DNA of 64,000 nucleotides from Torymus aiolomorphi (GCA_036365515.1 CM070873.1:217661376-217725375), one strand, 5' to 3'. Numbered from the stretch's first letter, positions 25,891-38,095 are shown. Translations and numbers: made by a program. The notes: generated from the sequence alone by a model not told the origin.

Positions 25891-26334
25891 GGAAAAATAG
25901 AGATAGACGAAGCGAAAGGAAAAAACGAGCAAAAGCGGAGGAAAGAAAAGGAGAGGGTGAACGAGCGGGAGGGATTGTGAGAGAATAAGAGGGATGCGCG
26001 GCTCGGGCGTTTATTTTCTTTTGGCCGCGTGCCGCCACGGTATCCCGGGGAAAATACCGCGTGACTCACGCGCGGATTCATCCCGGCCGCGCTCGCACCC
26101 CGCGGAAGATGGGATCAGCGTACGCAATAATACAGTTGTCCGTGGAGAGGGTCGCAGCGCGTCGCGCCACGCTGCCGCTGACAAATCGTTAGTATACGGT
26201 CGTCGGATGTGCTCGCCCGACTGACTTTCGCATAATCGATTTGCAAGAGTTTCGAGCCACCCGAGCACCGGATGTAGACGCGCGTCTTTCCCACCATTGA
26301 AGATGCTGCGTGATATCGGGTATAAGGCAATCAT
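25891..26334. promoter_or_regulatory. GC/CpG-rich island
   Basis: Purine-rich DNA (GA-rich, 25900-25990) passes into a CpG-rich block. Frames overlap on both strands without recognisable proteins. Promoter-like by composition only. Confidence 0.3.
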
Positions 26335-27692
26335 GTCCTTCTTTATTCTGTGTTTTATGCTTTTCTTTAATTTAGATGCTTTGAGACATTTTTATATTTT
26401 TCCTTATAAGAACAATATTTATGAAAAATTAGAATCTAATGTTTCGAATTAGTTAAAGAACAGAGGAGGACTTAATAAGTAGGAAACATTAAATATCATA
26501 AAAGAATAAACTCAATTATACGAGTGTCTCCTTCTAAAATCCGATTCTGCCCATATTTACTTGTTTATCATTTTAGAATTAAAGTATGTTATTATTTAAA
26601 TCCCGAAGTCTCGCCAGATGCATAACATTCATCCGCACCAAAATCCCCACCAGAATTTTAATAAGATAGAGGGGCTGATAATTAGAACAACTTACCCCTT
26701 TCTGGATTAAGATGGCTCATGCGATTTCTTATAATAAAAAAGCAGATACATCTTAAACTTAACAAATATGTTCTTTAGACATTAAACTTTCGGTCTGTAC
26801 TAAGAAAATTGTAGGTCAACGACCAAATTATCGAAAAAACTGAGTTTATAAATAGGTACGTTTAACACATAACCTTATGGGAATGAACAGTTTATTGCTT
26901 CGTAGTAACTTGTAAAAAAGCAGTTTTTAATGTACAATATATGAAATTAAAGATTTTTTGTGAAGAATCTAATGATATCATTAGAATTATAGGTTAACGA
27001 CCAAACAAAAAAGATATTAACAATAAACGTTACAAATGTGCTACTGCGCATGCGCACTGCGACCAGTCATATAAATGTAGCGACAAATTAGCAAAGTTTT
27101 TACTTATTTATAAAATCTTTTTTTTGTTTGAACATTTAGAAGTTATTTACAATAAATTTACGTAAAATATGTTAACTTAATTTGGCAATAATAAAGAAGT
27201 CCCTTGCGGGGCCCTGACTTGATATGTCACCTTAACACTAGTGCTCATAACAGGTAAGTAGACCTAATACAAGTTTATATATCTATACGCACTTATTACG
27301 CACCCGAAATTTAAATAAAATTTCTTCAGAAGTTGGTATACGAGGAAATCCACAAAACCGTCACACTTTTCACACGTTTTTTTTCGATCTTTATACTTTA
27401 TATTATGCTAGAAAAAAAAATCGCAACCAATGCAAGAGCACTAGAAATCCAGGTTCTAGATTTTGCTAAAACTACAGGAATCGCTTCTATTTGACAAATA
27501 ATGAGATACGTTTCTCAGATTTTTTTTTCTGAATGGGCCTTTTATTCCGATATTCAAGCTATTTAATTTCCAAAAATGAATTGATTCTGATAAAAATGAT
27601 CTCTCTTTATTTGATCATAGCTTTGCAAATATATAATTTACGAAAACGAGCAAAAAACAATATAAAAGTGGACTGAAAAAGCTTTGATTTAA
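26335..27692. other. AT-rich intergenic DNA
   Basis: No gene seen. ACTGCGCATGCGCACTGCG at about 27043-27061 is a palindromic NRF1-like site by sequence, but stands alone. Confidence 0.35.
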
Positions 27693-27886
27693 CCCTGGTA
27701 GAAATGGTAACCGACCGTTCACCATCCGTTCACCAAATCGCAAAGGTTTGGCCAACCGCTTAACCAACCGCTTATTTCATCACGGAATAAGCCTTGCGGT
27801 TGGCCAATGAATGCTATAATAAGGAAAGTGATTTCTTGATACAAATAAATGGCTCATTAGCTTCGTAAATGGTGGCCGATGACGAA

Positions 27887-28540
27887 GTCTAGGTGGTGCG
27901 CGCCGTAGGTTTGTGGCTCTAGGTGTTAGAACTCATCGAATGCGTCATCTAGGTGTTCAGGGTGACTGATTACGGAGTCTACGTGGTGCGCTCCGTAGTT
28001 TTTTTGCATCTAGGTGTCGGAATGCATCTTATGCGTGGTCTAGGTAATCGGGGTAGTCGATTACGGAGTCTAGGTGGTGCGCACCGTAGGTTTTTGACTG
28101 CAGGTGTTGGATCTCATCGAATGCGTCGTCTAGGTGTTCAGGGTGACCGATTACGAAGTCCAGGTGGTGCGCTCCGTAGTTTTTTGCATCTAGATGTCGG
28201 AATTCATTCCATGCGTCGTCTAGGTGTTCGGGATAGCCGATGACGATGTCTAGGTGGTGCGCTCCGTAGTTATTTGCATCTAGGTGTTGGAACCCATCGA
28301 ATGCGTGGTCTAGGTCTTTGGGGTAGCCGATTACGGAGTCTAGGTGGTGCGCACCGTACGTTCTTCGCTGTAGGTGTTGGATCTCATCGAATATGTGGCC
28401 CAGGTGTTCGGGGTAGCCGATGACGATGTCTAGGTGGTGCGCTCCGTAGTTTTTTGCGTCTAAGTGTCGAAATGCATTTCATGCGTGGTCTGAGTGGTCG
28501 GGGTAGCCGATGACGCTGTCTAGATAATGCGCTCCATAGT
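27887..28540 (-). pseudogene. HLD-repeat array, left arm
   Basis: About seven to eight 90-bp units, spaced 90 bp except one 91-bp unit (27977 to 28068). Read on the minus strand each unit encodes three 10-residue modules: HLDxVIGYPE, then HLDxAFDxFQ, then HLDAKNYGAH. The frame is open for about 148 codons between stops near 28475 and 28030. The first stop is a TGG to TGA change; the second is a TAA in a codon that is TTC or TGG in sister units. The 91-bp unit has an extra A in its A run and shifts the frame. The period of exactly 30 codons and the conserved residues indicate past selection as protein. No start codon or signal peptide is evident. Confidence 0.55.
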
Positions 28541-29114
28541 ATTCCTCGTCCACCACGTTTGCGATGCGTTCCAATACCTGGAGTCAAAAAACTATGGAGC
28601 GCACCACCTAAACATCATGATCAGCTCTTTCAAAGACCTAGACCATGCATTCGATGTGTTCCAACACCTAGATGCAAAAAACTACGGAGCGTACCACCTA
28701 GACATCGTTTTCGGCTACCCCGAGCACCTGGGCTACGTATTCGATAAGATCCAATACCTACAGCCAAGAACCTACGGTGCGCACCACCTAGACTCCGTAA
28801 TCGGCTACCCCTAAGACTTAGACCACGTATTCAATGTGTTCCAACACCTACAGCCAAAAACCTACGATGCGCACCACCTAGACTCCGTAATTGGTCACCC
28901 GGAACACCTAGACGACGCATTCGATAAGTTCCAACACCTAGAGCCACAAACTTACGGTGCGCACCACCTAGACTCCGTCATCGGCTACCCAGACCACTTA
29001 GACCACACATGGAATGCATTCCGACACCTAGATGCAAAAAACTACGGAGTGCACCACCTAGACATCGTCATCGGCTACCCCGAACACCTGGGCCACGTAT
29101 TAGATTCACCGTGA
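28527..29114 (+). pseudogene. HLD-repeat array, right arm
   Basis: The inverted copy of the same array, read on the plus strand. One frame runs through about six units, broken by a single TAA at 28812-28814. There the code for Pro-(Lys/Glu)-Asp/His in sister units has become Pro-stop-Asp, apparently by one A to T change. Modules seen include HLDSVIGYPD, HLDHTWNAFR and HLDAKNYGVH. Units fall every 90 bp (about 28691, 28781, 28871, 28961 and 29051). The final unit degenerates after 29114. A solenoid-like secreted or structural protein is possible, but no family is recognised. Confidence 0.55.
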
Positions 29115-29344
29115 GATCTTAACGCATAAAACTACGGAGCGCACCACCTAGAGTCCATCATCGGCCACCCCAAAGACCTAGTCCACGCATTCGATGCTTT
29201 TAATTATCGATAGTTCACCATCCACTGGCCAACCGTTTGTCGATATTTTTGTTATTCTTTGGCCAAAAAGATTGACCAACCGTTACAGTTAAGCCATTTT
29301 CGTTGGGTTATTTTCTACCAGGGAAGCTTTACATCATTAAAAAT

Positions 29345-29532
29345 AGTACATTTCGACACGGGTGGGGAAGTCGATTATTTAGCTGGTGTGACTTTTTGCA
29401 CGAGCGAAGCGAGTGCGAAAAAGTCACACCAGCTAAATAATCGACTTACGCACTAGTTTCGAACGGTATTTTATACCACGAGCGCCGAAAAATCATACCA
29501 AAGTTGTGATTTTGAGGTTAGAGTGGTATAAA
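29345..29532. mobile_element. Two-hairpin (A+B) element, intact copy
   Basis: The B hairpin (29345-29465) has arms GATTATTTAGCTGGTGTGAC and inverse, with tip GCACGAGCGAAGCGAGTGC. The A hairpin (29466-29532) reads TTTATACCACGAGCGCCG to GAGTGGTATAAA. This is the uninterrupted reference for the copy at 18065-18734. It lies 21 bp from the HLD element. Confidence 0.7.
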
Positions 29533-32194
29533 TAATTTATTTCTCCAGAAGGTATAGGCTATTAAAGATGGATTAACCCGTTATGTACGTACAGGACGTA
29601 CACGTCATATGAACATTGAAAGGCAAAAAATAATTGAAATTCAATAGCAAAACTTATATCAAAGCTTTTCCTATCGACTTTTATAATCTTTTATGCTCGT
29701 TTTCTTTGTAAAGCTGTGATCAAAGAAACAGAGATGTTTTTTATCAATAATAGTTTATTTTTAAAATTTATTAGCTTGGACATCAGAATAAAAATTCAGA
29801 AAAACCCTGAGATATGTGTCTAATTATTTGTCAAAGAAAAGCACCTACTGCAGTTTTAGCAAAATCTCGGAGCCGCATCCCTGGTGCTTCTTTAGTGTAG
29901 TAATGGGTACCTTTTCAACAGTTATATTATGGGGGGAGGTATTTTATCAGAATGGTAAAAGGTTAGATGGGTATTTTCTCAGAAAATATACTATCGTTTA
30001 AAATATTTTCCGAATCTGATACTGCAAATTCCAAACATGAGCTATTCAGAACACACAAGGGATTTCTTTCCAAAAAATATCTGAAAAATTTGCGTCTATA
30101 AAAATTATAAACAGATTGCATAAAATTATAAAGATACTTTTTACTAGAAGAATAAAATTCCAAAAAATGTAAAACATTCATTCCTACATGATTTTTAGCT
30201 CATTTTTCGACGTTACAGCTTTTCAAAATCACTGAATTTTCTGCAATTTAATCATTAGGCATAAATGGCATTCGAAAAATTGATATCATATATCATATAA
30301 AAATAATTTAACGAAAATATTATGGCCTTTTTGCCAAGTTTTTTCGAATCTTTATATATTATACATTTTTAAACATTCGGAAAATTTACTCTTCTATCAC
30401 AAAAGCGTTTGCGATTGTTCAACTGTTTTCTCGCATAATATAAGATCTAAAGATGGAGAAAAAACATGTCTGGTATAAGTGTGCCTAAGAAAATAAGTTT
30501 CAATACGTAGGGGCTCCGGAAAGCCGAATCATCTGGGATTTTTCACATTTTATGACTTTTAATGTTCAAAAAAAGTATGTCACAAAACCGTTCTCACTTG
30601 TTCAACTTCCTCATATATATCAATAGGATATATCCTTTAAAGTACCATGGAGAATATTAACTTTAAAGTACAACAAAATGGAAAAGAAAAATTTTAAAAA
30701 TCGGAAAACCCCTAGAAAACGCAAGAAAATCTGCCATTTGATCGACATCGACTGAATGGATTCTGAGATATAGATATATCTCAGAATACATATACACCCA
30801 TTCATATAGACAGTTTGTAAAAGTGGTTTTTTTTGAATTCTAAAAATTGAAAAAAACATTTCTAAAATGTTACCTTAAAAAAAAAAAAAATTATAATAAT
30901 GTCGAGGACTCGAAATGAGAGAATATTTTGTATTTATTTATAATAGTAATTTATTATTTAATATACCAAAATGGTATACAATTTTTATTTTTCAAACTAT
31001 TTCCTACAAGAAAAATGATATTTAAGTAACCATAAAGCGCTGGTATCAACATATACACAACTATATGAGATAAGTAGTCATGTTTTTGAACTGGTCATAT
31101 CTTTACTACCAACCTTGTTTGGCTTTGAAAAACATACAGAATTTCTTTTTTTATCTTTTTTATCTGTCTCATTAAAAATCATTGGAAACTTATAACAGTA
31201 CTAAAAAACCAACACCAGCATACTTAAGTTATGCGTCTGATGCTCATTATTAATACTTTTCACTTCCTTTATTACATTTTCACGCTTAGATCGCCTCTGT
31301 ATGAAAATTTAATTAGACCTTGAAAATAATGTATGGATGTTGTTCAGCGTAGCATTACTAGCTTATATTATTATAACAAAAGCAATAAACATATAAAAAT
31401 TTTTATAAATGTTAATATTATTTTCTTCAATATCTTAACATGATGTCAATACGTAATCGTACATATTATTTAGAAATATAGAGAACATTTGTATAAACGA
31501 AGATAACAAACCTGCATTACCCTTAGCGTGAAAGTGGCTCTCTTCTCGCCAGTCGGTAACTGAAGCAGTTTGACTTTAAAGCGTGCGCTCTTATACATGA
31601 ACTCCAATGTAACCGGTAGAAAGTACATATCATACCGCATGAGGGCGCGTGCTAAACGGCATTGCATGCTGCTACAGTAGTGAATATTAAAATTTGAAGT
31701 AAATATGATAAAGTGATGATAAAAAATATGATTCTTTGAGAATTATATAAGGCAAACAATAATTTTTCGAAACTATATGCAGATAATGGTAATTGAAAAA
31801 TATCATAACAACTTCGTGTCTACGCACCGTAAAAAATTACTAAGTATACAATATTTATTTTACATTCAAATTGTTTTTTTTTTTTCAAAGGAAATCTATA
31901 TTCAATATTTGTATCGATTTGCCAATGATAGAGTTTAAACCACACATCATAGGAATTTCATAAATGATAATTCGGCGATATAAAAGGATGTATAAAAAAT
32001 GATATGCCGTCTTATAAAAAGATGATTCGATACAAATTCCAACATTGAGACAAACCAGATAATCCTTTCAAGAGAAGGATGCTCGCAAATTCGAGTCCAA
32101 TCATTATGCATTCGAAACTACAAGCCCAGTAACATTAACCCCACCTGACAAAAAGCTCTTACTTCATTCGAAGGAACATCATCTTAATCGCTTA
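29533..32194. other. AT-rich intergenic DNA
   Basis: No gene. The stretch at about 30400-30480 resembles the outer part of the 6497-7330 repeat (TTCTCGCATAATATAAGATC), so it is probably another relic. Confidence 0.35.
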
Positions 32195-33180
32195 ACTACA
32201 CTCCGAGCAGAAAACTATCACGTGCGTGGATCGCCGAAGCTGCGTCGCAAAACGACGACAGCGTATATAATCGAATTACAAAAAAAAAGAAACGAAGAAA
32301 AAAGGAAAAAAATGAGCGCGCCGCGAGCCGAACAGCGTGTAATCCCTGATATTCTACATGCGAGCAAGCGCCGCGGCAAACGGTTGAGCGCGCGCGCATG
32401 CCGCCCGGTCGGCCGCCTCCAACGAAGTCACGCGGAGAGGACCAAGAGGCGAGCGTAGTCGAGAACTGGCGGCTGGCTGAAGTTACGAGCCGCAGAGAGA
32501 AGGAGAGAGAGGAGAAGGACGAGTTGAAATTCGCGAAAGCTCGCAGTGCGTGTATATACACATGCCTCGCTCGTTCTCCCTCGCTCTTTCGATTTCCCCG
32601 CAGGACTACCTACCCGCCTCTTTCCTCTCTCTCTCTCTCTCTCTCTCTTTTGCCTTCGGGTTCGTCGACGCCTCGGGACGAGCGGTCTCCTCGCCTCCGG
32701 CTAACCGATCGGGCAACGCCGAGAGACAGAGGAAGAGAGCGAGAGGGAGCGAGAAAGAGAGGACGAAGATGGGGAGGCGGAGGAGGGAGAGGATATTACG
32801 AAGTGGAAGAGAGAAATAAAAGGAGTCGAGCAAAGAGGATGGACGTTGCGAAGTGAGAAGGAGCTGGGAGGGAGAGAGAAACAATGTGCGCGCTGGAATG
32901 AGGGATAAGGGACAAAGGGAGCAAGGGATGGATGACCCTTTCTGCGCTCAGCCACCGCGCACACGCGAATTTTCGTCTCCCTTTTCGATCCGCTTGTATA
33001 TATTTAAATATACGCTTCGCGTTTTTAATCATTTGTACGCGGTATAAGTAAAACATTTCGCATTATACAACAAACTCTGCTACATTTCAGCCAACATTTG
33101 GCGCGCTAAGTAAACACGAGCGCATCGATTAGACAGTCGGCAATCGCCACTTCTCGTCGGCTCTCCTGATATACTTAATA
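32195..33180. promoter_or_regulatory. GC-rich, CT/GA-rich island
   Basis: CpG-rich DNA with CT tracts (about 32625-32648) and GA-rich tracts (about 32725-32880). Such strand-asymmetric purine/pyrimidine tracts resemble GAGA-factor-type promoter DNA in insects. Frames overlap on both strands and are low complexity. No protein recognised. Confidence 0.3.
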
Positions 33181-33991
33181 TTTTCAATGAAAGAGGGAGG
33201 GGGGCCTCCGTATAATCGGACGATTTTTCATTCTCGCGCGTCGTATCGGCCGAAAGCCGGCAATTAGCGCGTCAATAATTTGCGGCCGAGGGAAGAAGCC
33301 AGCAAGCAATTGCGTGTATGTATATATATACACTGCACCTATACACGGCGGCGTGCATGTATATACATATATATATATACGCGACAGTGGCGGCGAAAAG
33401 AGACAAGGAGAGAGAGAGCGCGCGCGACTGCGGAACGGCGACGCGAGGACTGTGTGGAGAGGACGCGCGCGCGCTGGGCGAGCGAGAGAGAGAGAGAGAG
33501 GGAGCAAGAGAGGGGCCCTCGCGGCCACGCTGCTACCGCCGGCAGCGGCTGCTGCTGCAGCAGTCTTATTACCGCCCGCACTCAACTACGCCGGGCTACT
33601 AAGTACTCCGGGGGGCCCCGCGAGTCGCGCGCACCTCGCGAGACGCTCCGCCTGCGCAGTCCCCGTGTGTCCCTGCTCGCTCGCTCGCGCAACTCTGCGC
33701 GTCTCTTATATACCTGTATATATACGCGCTGCTCTGCCTCCTGTGGGTGTGTGTGCGCGTCTCTCTGTGTGCATGTTGTGCCGCCTGCCGAACACACGCG
33801 CGCGCGCGCACGCGTGCAGCGCGAACAGCTGACGACTCCTGGTGCCTCGCAGGCCGCCGCGGAGCTTTTCCAAACTGGGCTTTCCACGGCGTTTCCAGGG
33901 GACCGGCGTTCGAATTTTTGGCGGGAGAGCGCCAATTCCGATGCGGAGGTACTGAGGGCACGAGGTGTGTGCTGGGACATGGATTTGTGAG
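33181..33991 (+). promoter_or_regulatory. Promoter and candidate leader exon ending in a donor
   Basis: Very GC-rich with GA-tract (33480-33500). On the plus strand it ends GATTTGTGAG|GTGAGC, with the GT at 33992-33993 matching the donor consensus. Plus-strand frames end at or just beyond this point, consistent with a non-coding 5' leader exon. The TATATATA runs near 33320 and 33370 could act as TATA elements. No known protein. Confidence 0.4.
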
Positions 33992-34459
33992 GTGAGCATT
34001 CTTTTGGAATATATAACTAAGCTCATTTTCTCTTGATAACGTGAATGCGATGTTGCGGTTATTGTAACGGTGAATGTGACGTTATCTGCAGTGAGTTAGA
34101 TATTAAGTAAATAATATTTTTCATACAACGGTAATACTTATTATGTATCTTCCGAACAAGGTCCTTCTGGATGAGATATAATACATTTCGAAAAGCTTAT
34201 TCGTAACCTGAAAATGTCATTTTATTCATAAGAGAGGGTCTACTCGCGGTATTTTCATTATTAAATAAGTAATTATATATTATTAATTAGCAGTAGTGAC
34301 TAATGAGATATCTGTATAATACAATGCAGCAAATTATCAGCAGCTAACAAAGTTTTGATAGCACAATTATTTAGCGAACGAAATCTGCAAGTCTGCGCAA
34401 TGTTTAATTAAAAATGTATGAATACACCGTGGATCGAAATGGTGATAAAGTTGGCAATG
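33992..34459 (+). other. Presumed intron start
   Basis: AT-rich DNA directly after the donor. Nothing else seen. Confidence 0.3.
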
Positions 34460-35245
34460 TAAAGGATTGAGGTATATAATCCTGGCGTTAAAACTCTTTG
34501 CATCCCAACGTAATAAGCCTCATTTGGGATTCGCTACATCCGCGCATGCGATCGCGCCGGTGCGTTTTGGTTCACGGACAGGGGGGCGGCGCGAATACAG
34601 CCGGCTGCATATGTGCGTACGTGCGTATAAGTATACGTGCATCACAGCGGCCGACTTTATCGCGCAGAGCTAGCGGCCGATGACCCCGTTCCGCAGACCG
34701 TCTTCCGTTGGGCGCGCGCGCACACTTTTAAAATCTTCATTTTCTTCGCGAAGAGCGAGTTCGGCGGTTCGCGAAAAAATGTTACGGCCGCCGCGCGCTC
34801 GTAAAACCGCATACGGGAGAATTGCGCCGAAAGAAAGACCGGCTGCGCGTGCGCGTGTCGCCGGACATGCCGCGATTAAGATAACACAATTTAATGGAAA
34901 TTTTGGGAAAAGGGCCTTGCAACGGATAGCCTCATAAGAAGTTCGAAAATTAAATGCGAAAGCGTTATATGCCCCCGCGAAAATTTATGTACACACACAT
35001 ACGAGGTGGGGCCCGCAGGCTGCGCGCGTCCGCGCCGTATATATCTCACACCAATTTAGAGCGCGTTCGTCGATATATGCAGTCGGATGCGCGACGTCGT
35101 CGTTCGGAAAGAGGAAGAGTCGTTTACTGGCGAAACTTTAAAGAGACGTACATATTTTATAAAGAATATAAACCTGCAACACTTAACTTAACGTCTTACT
35201 GTGACGACTTTTCGAATATGCAGTATGGGAATTTTGTATAGATTC
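34460..35245. promoter_or_regulatory. Moderately GC-rich block
   Basis: CpG-rich DNA with a plus-strand frame at 34680-34937 and another at 34954-35241. Both are Arg-rich and unrecognised. Probably intronic regulatory or leader DNA. Confidence 0.25.
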
Positions 35246-35447
35246 AGACTCGATAAAGGCTATTTAGTAATTTATAAAAATATCCGAGTTCTCTGTATTA
35301 AGCTGTAATAAAGAATATGACGAATATATATTGAAAGGAGCAATAACGATATCGTATATATTGGAATTACCAGGCGAAGGGTATATCGCTGAAAAGAAAA
35401 GCAACACAGTTAGCTAATTAGAATAAACGAGCGAACCGGCTAGCCGC

Positions 35448-35485
35448 ACTATATAAAGAGCGCACATCATCGGCTCGTGAAAACT
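35448..35485 (+). promoter_or_regulatory. Candidate TATA-box core promoter
   Basis: CACTATATAAAGAGCG at about 35448-35463 is a good TATA box, flanked by GC-rich DNA. A start about 30 bp downstream would fall near 35480, at the edge of the CT-rich leader-like DNA. No initiator consensus is visible. Confidence 0.35.
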
Positions 35486-36270
35486 ACGCGTCCACTATCC
35501 GCCTGCCTCTCTCTCTCTCCCTCGTTCTCTCTTCCTCTCTTTCTCCCTCCTCCCACTCGACAGAGCGCGAGCAAAAGGAAAGAAGCGAGGCGAAATAAAA
35601 GAGAGGGAGAGAGGGCGAGCGGCGCACGCAGAGTAAAGAGCGATCAAGCCCCCGCAGCGAGAGCTCGAGAAAAACAGGAAACTACCCAAGTAGGAGAGAG
35701 CGAGAGGAGGCGAAGCAGCGAGAGACGGGAAGGAGGAAAAGCTCTCCTTAATGAAAGACGCGAGCGCGTGGTACTTATGCATTGTCCTTCCTCTCTGGCG
35801 AGAGAGGAGAGCCGCAGTTGTCAGGTCGGACGCGCGCGCAATTAGTATGCGGACAACCGGAGACGCGCGTGTGTGCGACCGCCTTATGCGCGCGCTCTTC
35901 TCGCGGCAGTAGGTAGGTATAAACTCGTTTATCGAGACGCGCCGCTGCTTTATATACACAGGAGACACGCATATATATGGACGCGCGCGCTTTTAAAGCC
36001 AGCGCGATTCCGCGAAGAGGAGAGAGAGAGAGAGGTCGATTGTCATTTTTGTTAATCGCCCCGCTGGGAGAGCTAAGAGCGCGCGCGGACGCGAGGTGTC
36101 GATGGCCGCTTGTAATATTGGCACTTGTCAGCGCCTCGAGAGTGCCTTTAAAAGCCTCGCGCCGACGCCGATTACTTATGTATCTGTACGGGACAATTTT
36201 TTTCACTCGCCGCACGCGCTACACCAATCACTATATATATTTATCGCGCTTGAGAATATGTACAGAGTAA
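35486..36270. promoter_or_regulatory. GC/CpG-rich island with purine tracts
   Basis: CT-rich (35505-35560) followed by GA-rich DNA (35570-35745) and CpG-rich DNA. On the plus strand AGTAG|GTAGGTATA near 35912 is a weak donor. Likely a 5' leader. No recognised protein. Confidence 0.3.
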
Positions 36271-36869
36271 TTCACGCGTTCACCATATGTTCTACAAAGT
36301 TTTTATTATTATCTTTACATTTTAAAATAAACATAGTAAAAAAGTCCAATATTTTATAAGAATGTTAATTGACACTCTATCAAACGCGCTTTGATAGGTT
36401 CATTTTCACTTAATTATCGACTACGGCTATTACCGTCGTGGGGAAAAAACAACTTTCAAGAGTAAAATGATCATCCTTTTAATGAAGCACATACTTCATT
36501 ATCAGATGCCTCTGACTACTTTTATACCATTCTCCACTCAGAAAACAACTGAACCTGTGATAATCCTGTAAAACTTGACGACTCAATTTTTCAACTAGTA
36601 TTAGTGCACTTGGGAAATATTCGCGTGGGATTCTGCACAATGTGGAGAACTTGGAATTGACTCTCGCGCGTTACTCTGTTCTTTTTCGACCGAATATAGG
36701 CTATTTACGGGTTTCGGAAGCCTTTAATTTTCACCGCTTTACATTACAGTAAGTACTGTAATTCAAAATCAAAGTAAATTTACTTTATTTACTTTCCGTG
36801 CATGGGGATGTTTTTTTAATTTAAACTTAAAATAGTATATTACTATTACAGTGGAGTATAGATATACAT
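36271..36869. other. AT-rich spacer
   Basis: A short hairpin TATCAAACGCGCTTTGATA at 36377-36395 is the only structure. It has no CTRR behind it, so I do not call a Helitron end. Confidence 0.35.
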
Positions 36870-37560
36870 TCGTATCTTTTGCAACGGCGTGCCATCGGAA
36901 ATTTGAGATGCACATAGGCAAATTCAAGGACCGCGGTAGCAGCTCGACTCTGCGCGAGTGGAGTCGGAGAAAGGGCCCCGCGCGGGTAGAAGAGGGCTCC
37001 TGTATCTCCGTCTCCGCGTCTCCTTAGGCCGGCGCGTGCGCGCGCGAGCGCAAATATGCCGGTAGCTTTGTATATAGGTATAGGGCGCACTCGTGATGAT
37101 GCGAGAGCGTGACTCGCCTCTCTTCCTCGCGGGCCTCCGCGTGCTCCTTTTTTACCCTTCCTCTCGGCGCGCGGGACCACTCGCGAGCGGGAACTGCGCT
37201 ACCGTGCGCTGCTATATGGCTATATAGGTGTATGTATAGGGCCATTGTCGTTCGTGCGCTACCGTCCTAGCTGTATATGCGCGCGGCCGCGGCTATGGGA
37301 TTCCGCGCGCGGCGAGCCGCTCTCGTGCGCATTCTCTTCCCCTCGAAATGATGTTGTAACTCCTCGCAGTCTCTGGGTGCGCGTGTTTTACGGCGAGCGA
37401 CGCGGGACGCGCGCTGTTTGATGAAATTTTTCGGATTCTTCGCGCGCGAACAATTCGTTTTTTCTCTTGCTTATGTTTCGACCTATTGACATTCGCGTAT
37501 AATATGCGTGATTGGCTGAAGTGTGCTAGCGATGCTGTATATACTTGAAGTGAGCCTATA
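36870..37560. promoter_or_regulatory. GC/CpG-rich island
   Basis: Dense CGCG DNA with open frames on the minus strand that are Arg/Ala-rich and unrecognised. Promoter-like by composition. Confidence 0.3.
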
Positions 37561-37569
37561 CTTCTCTGC

Positions 37570-37815
37570 TCTTTAAATTCGAATAAGAGAAAAATTCACT
37601 TATTGTACAAGTGAAGTTAAATTTTCACTTGTTCCACAAGTAGATGATGATTTTTTTTGCTTTCAAATAAGTGAAATTTTCACTTTTTCCATAAGTTAAC
37701 AACTCTTCACTTAAAAATAAGAAGAATTTTCACTTTTTCTATCAGTTAACGAAATTCTCACTTATGAATGAATAAAGTTTTTACTTTTTCCAATAGTGAT
37801 TGTAACAAAAACTTA
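37570..37815. repeat. AAGTGA palindrome array
   Basis: Degenerate repeats of ATAAGTGAAATTTTCACTT. It runs directly into the two-hairpin element at 37817, the same adjacency as at 19126. Confidence 0.55.
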
Positions 37816-37816
37816 A

Positions 37817-38095
37817 TTTATACCACTCTAACCTCGAAATCATAACTTCAATATGATTATTCGGCTCTCGTGGTATAAATATATGGTTCGAAACTGGTGC
37901 GTAAGAAGATTTTTAGCTCATCTGACTTTTCTCACTCGCTTCGCTCGTGCGAAAAACGTCACATGAGCTAAATAATCACCTTCCTCACACGTGTCGAAAT
38001 TCGTACATTACGGTACGGATGGGGAAGGTGATTATTTACCGCATGAGACGTTTTTCGCACGAGCTAAGCGAGTAACTGTGCTAAAGTGTGTCAAA
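37817..38095. mobile_element. Two-hairpin (A+B) element plus partial second B
   Basis: The A hairpin is at 37817-37880 and the B hairpin at about 37881-38004, with tip CACTCGCTTCGCTCGTG. A second, truncated B half follows in opposite orientation (38003-38095, tip GCACGAGCTAAGCGAG), so two B modules meet tail to tail. Confidence 0.65.

Larger units (their letters stand above)
27693..29323. mobile_element. Inverted-repeat element carrying HLD-repeat arrays
   Basis: The element is bounded by CCCTGGTAGAAA at 27693 and the inverse TTTCTACCAGGG ending at 29323. Both flanks then carry TTCACCATCC and GGCCAACCG-type subterminal motifs in mirror order. The arms are tandem arrays of one 90-bp unit in opposite orientation, meeting near 28550. 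AAGCTTT occurs just outside both ends (about 27679-27686 and 29324-29330), which could be the remains of a target duplication. No transposase is present. I know of no described element with this build. Confidence 0.7.

Noticed and set aside
28384..28587. Arg/Pro-rich minus-strand ORF within the HLD array
   Set aside because: Alternative frame of the same 90-bp repeat; the HLD frame has conserved residues and a regular module pattern.
33280..33990. 236-codon ORF as a host protein
   Set aside because: Arg-rich low-complexity translation in GC-rich DNA with equally long frames in other registers and on the other strand.
36377..36395. Hairpin TATCAAACGCGCTTTGATA as a Helitron end
   Set aside because: No CTRR-T follows at the usual distance.
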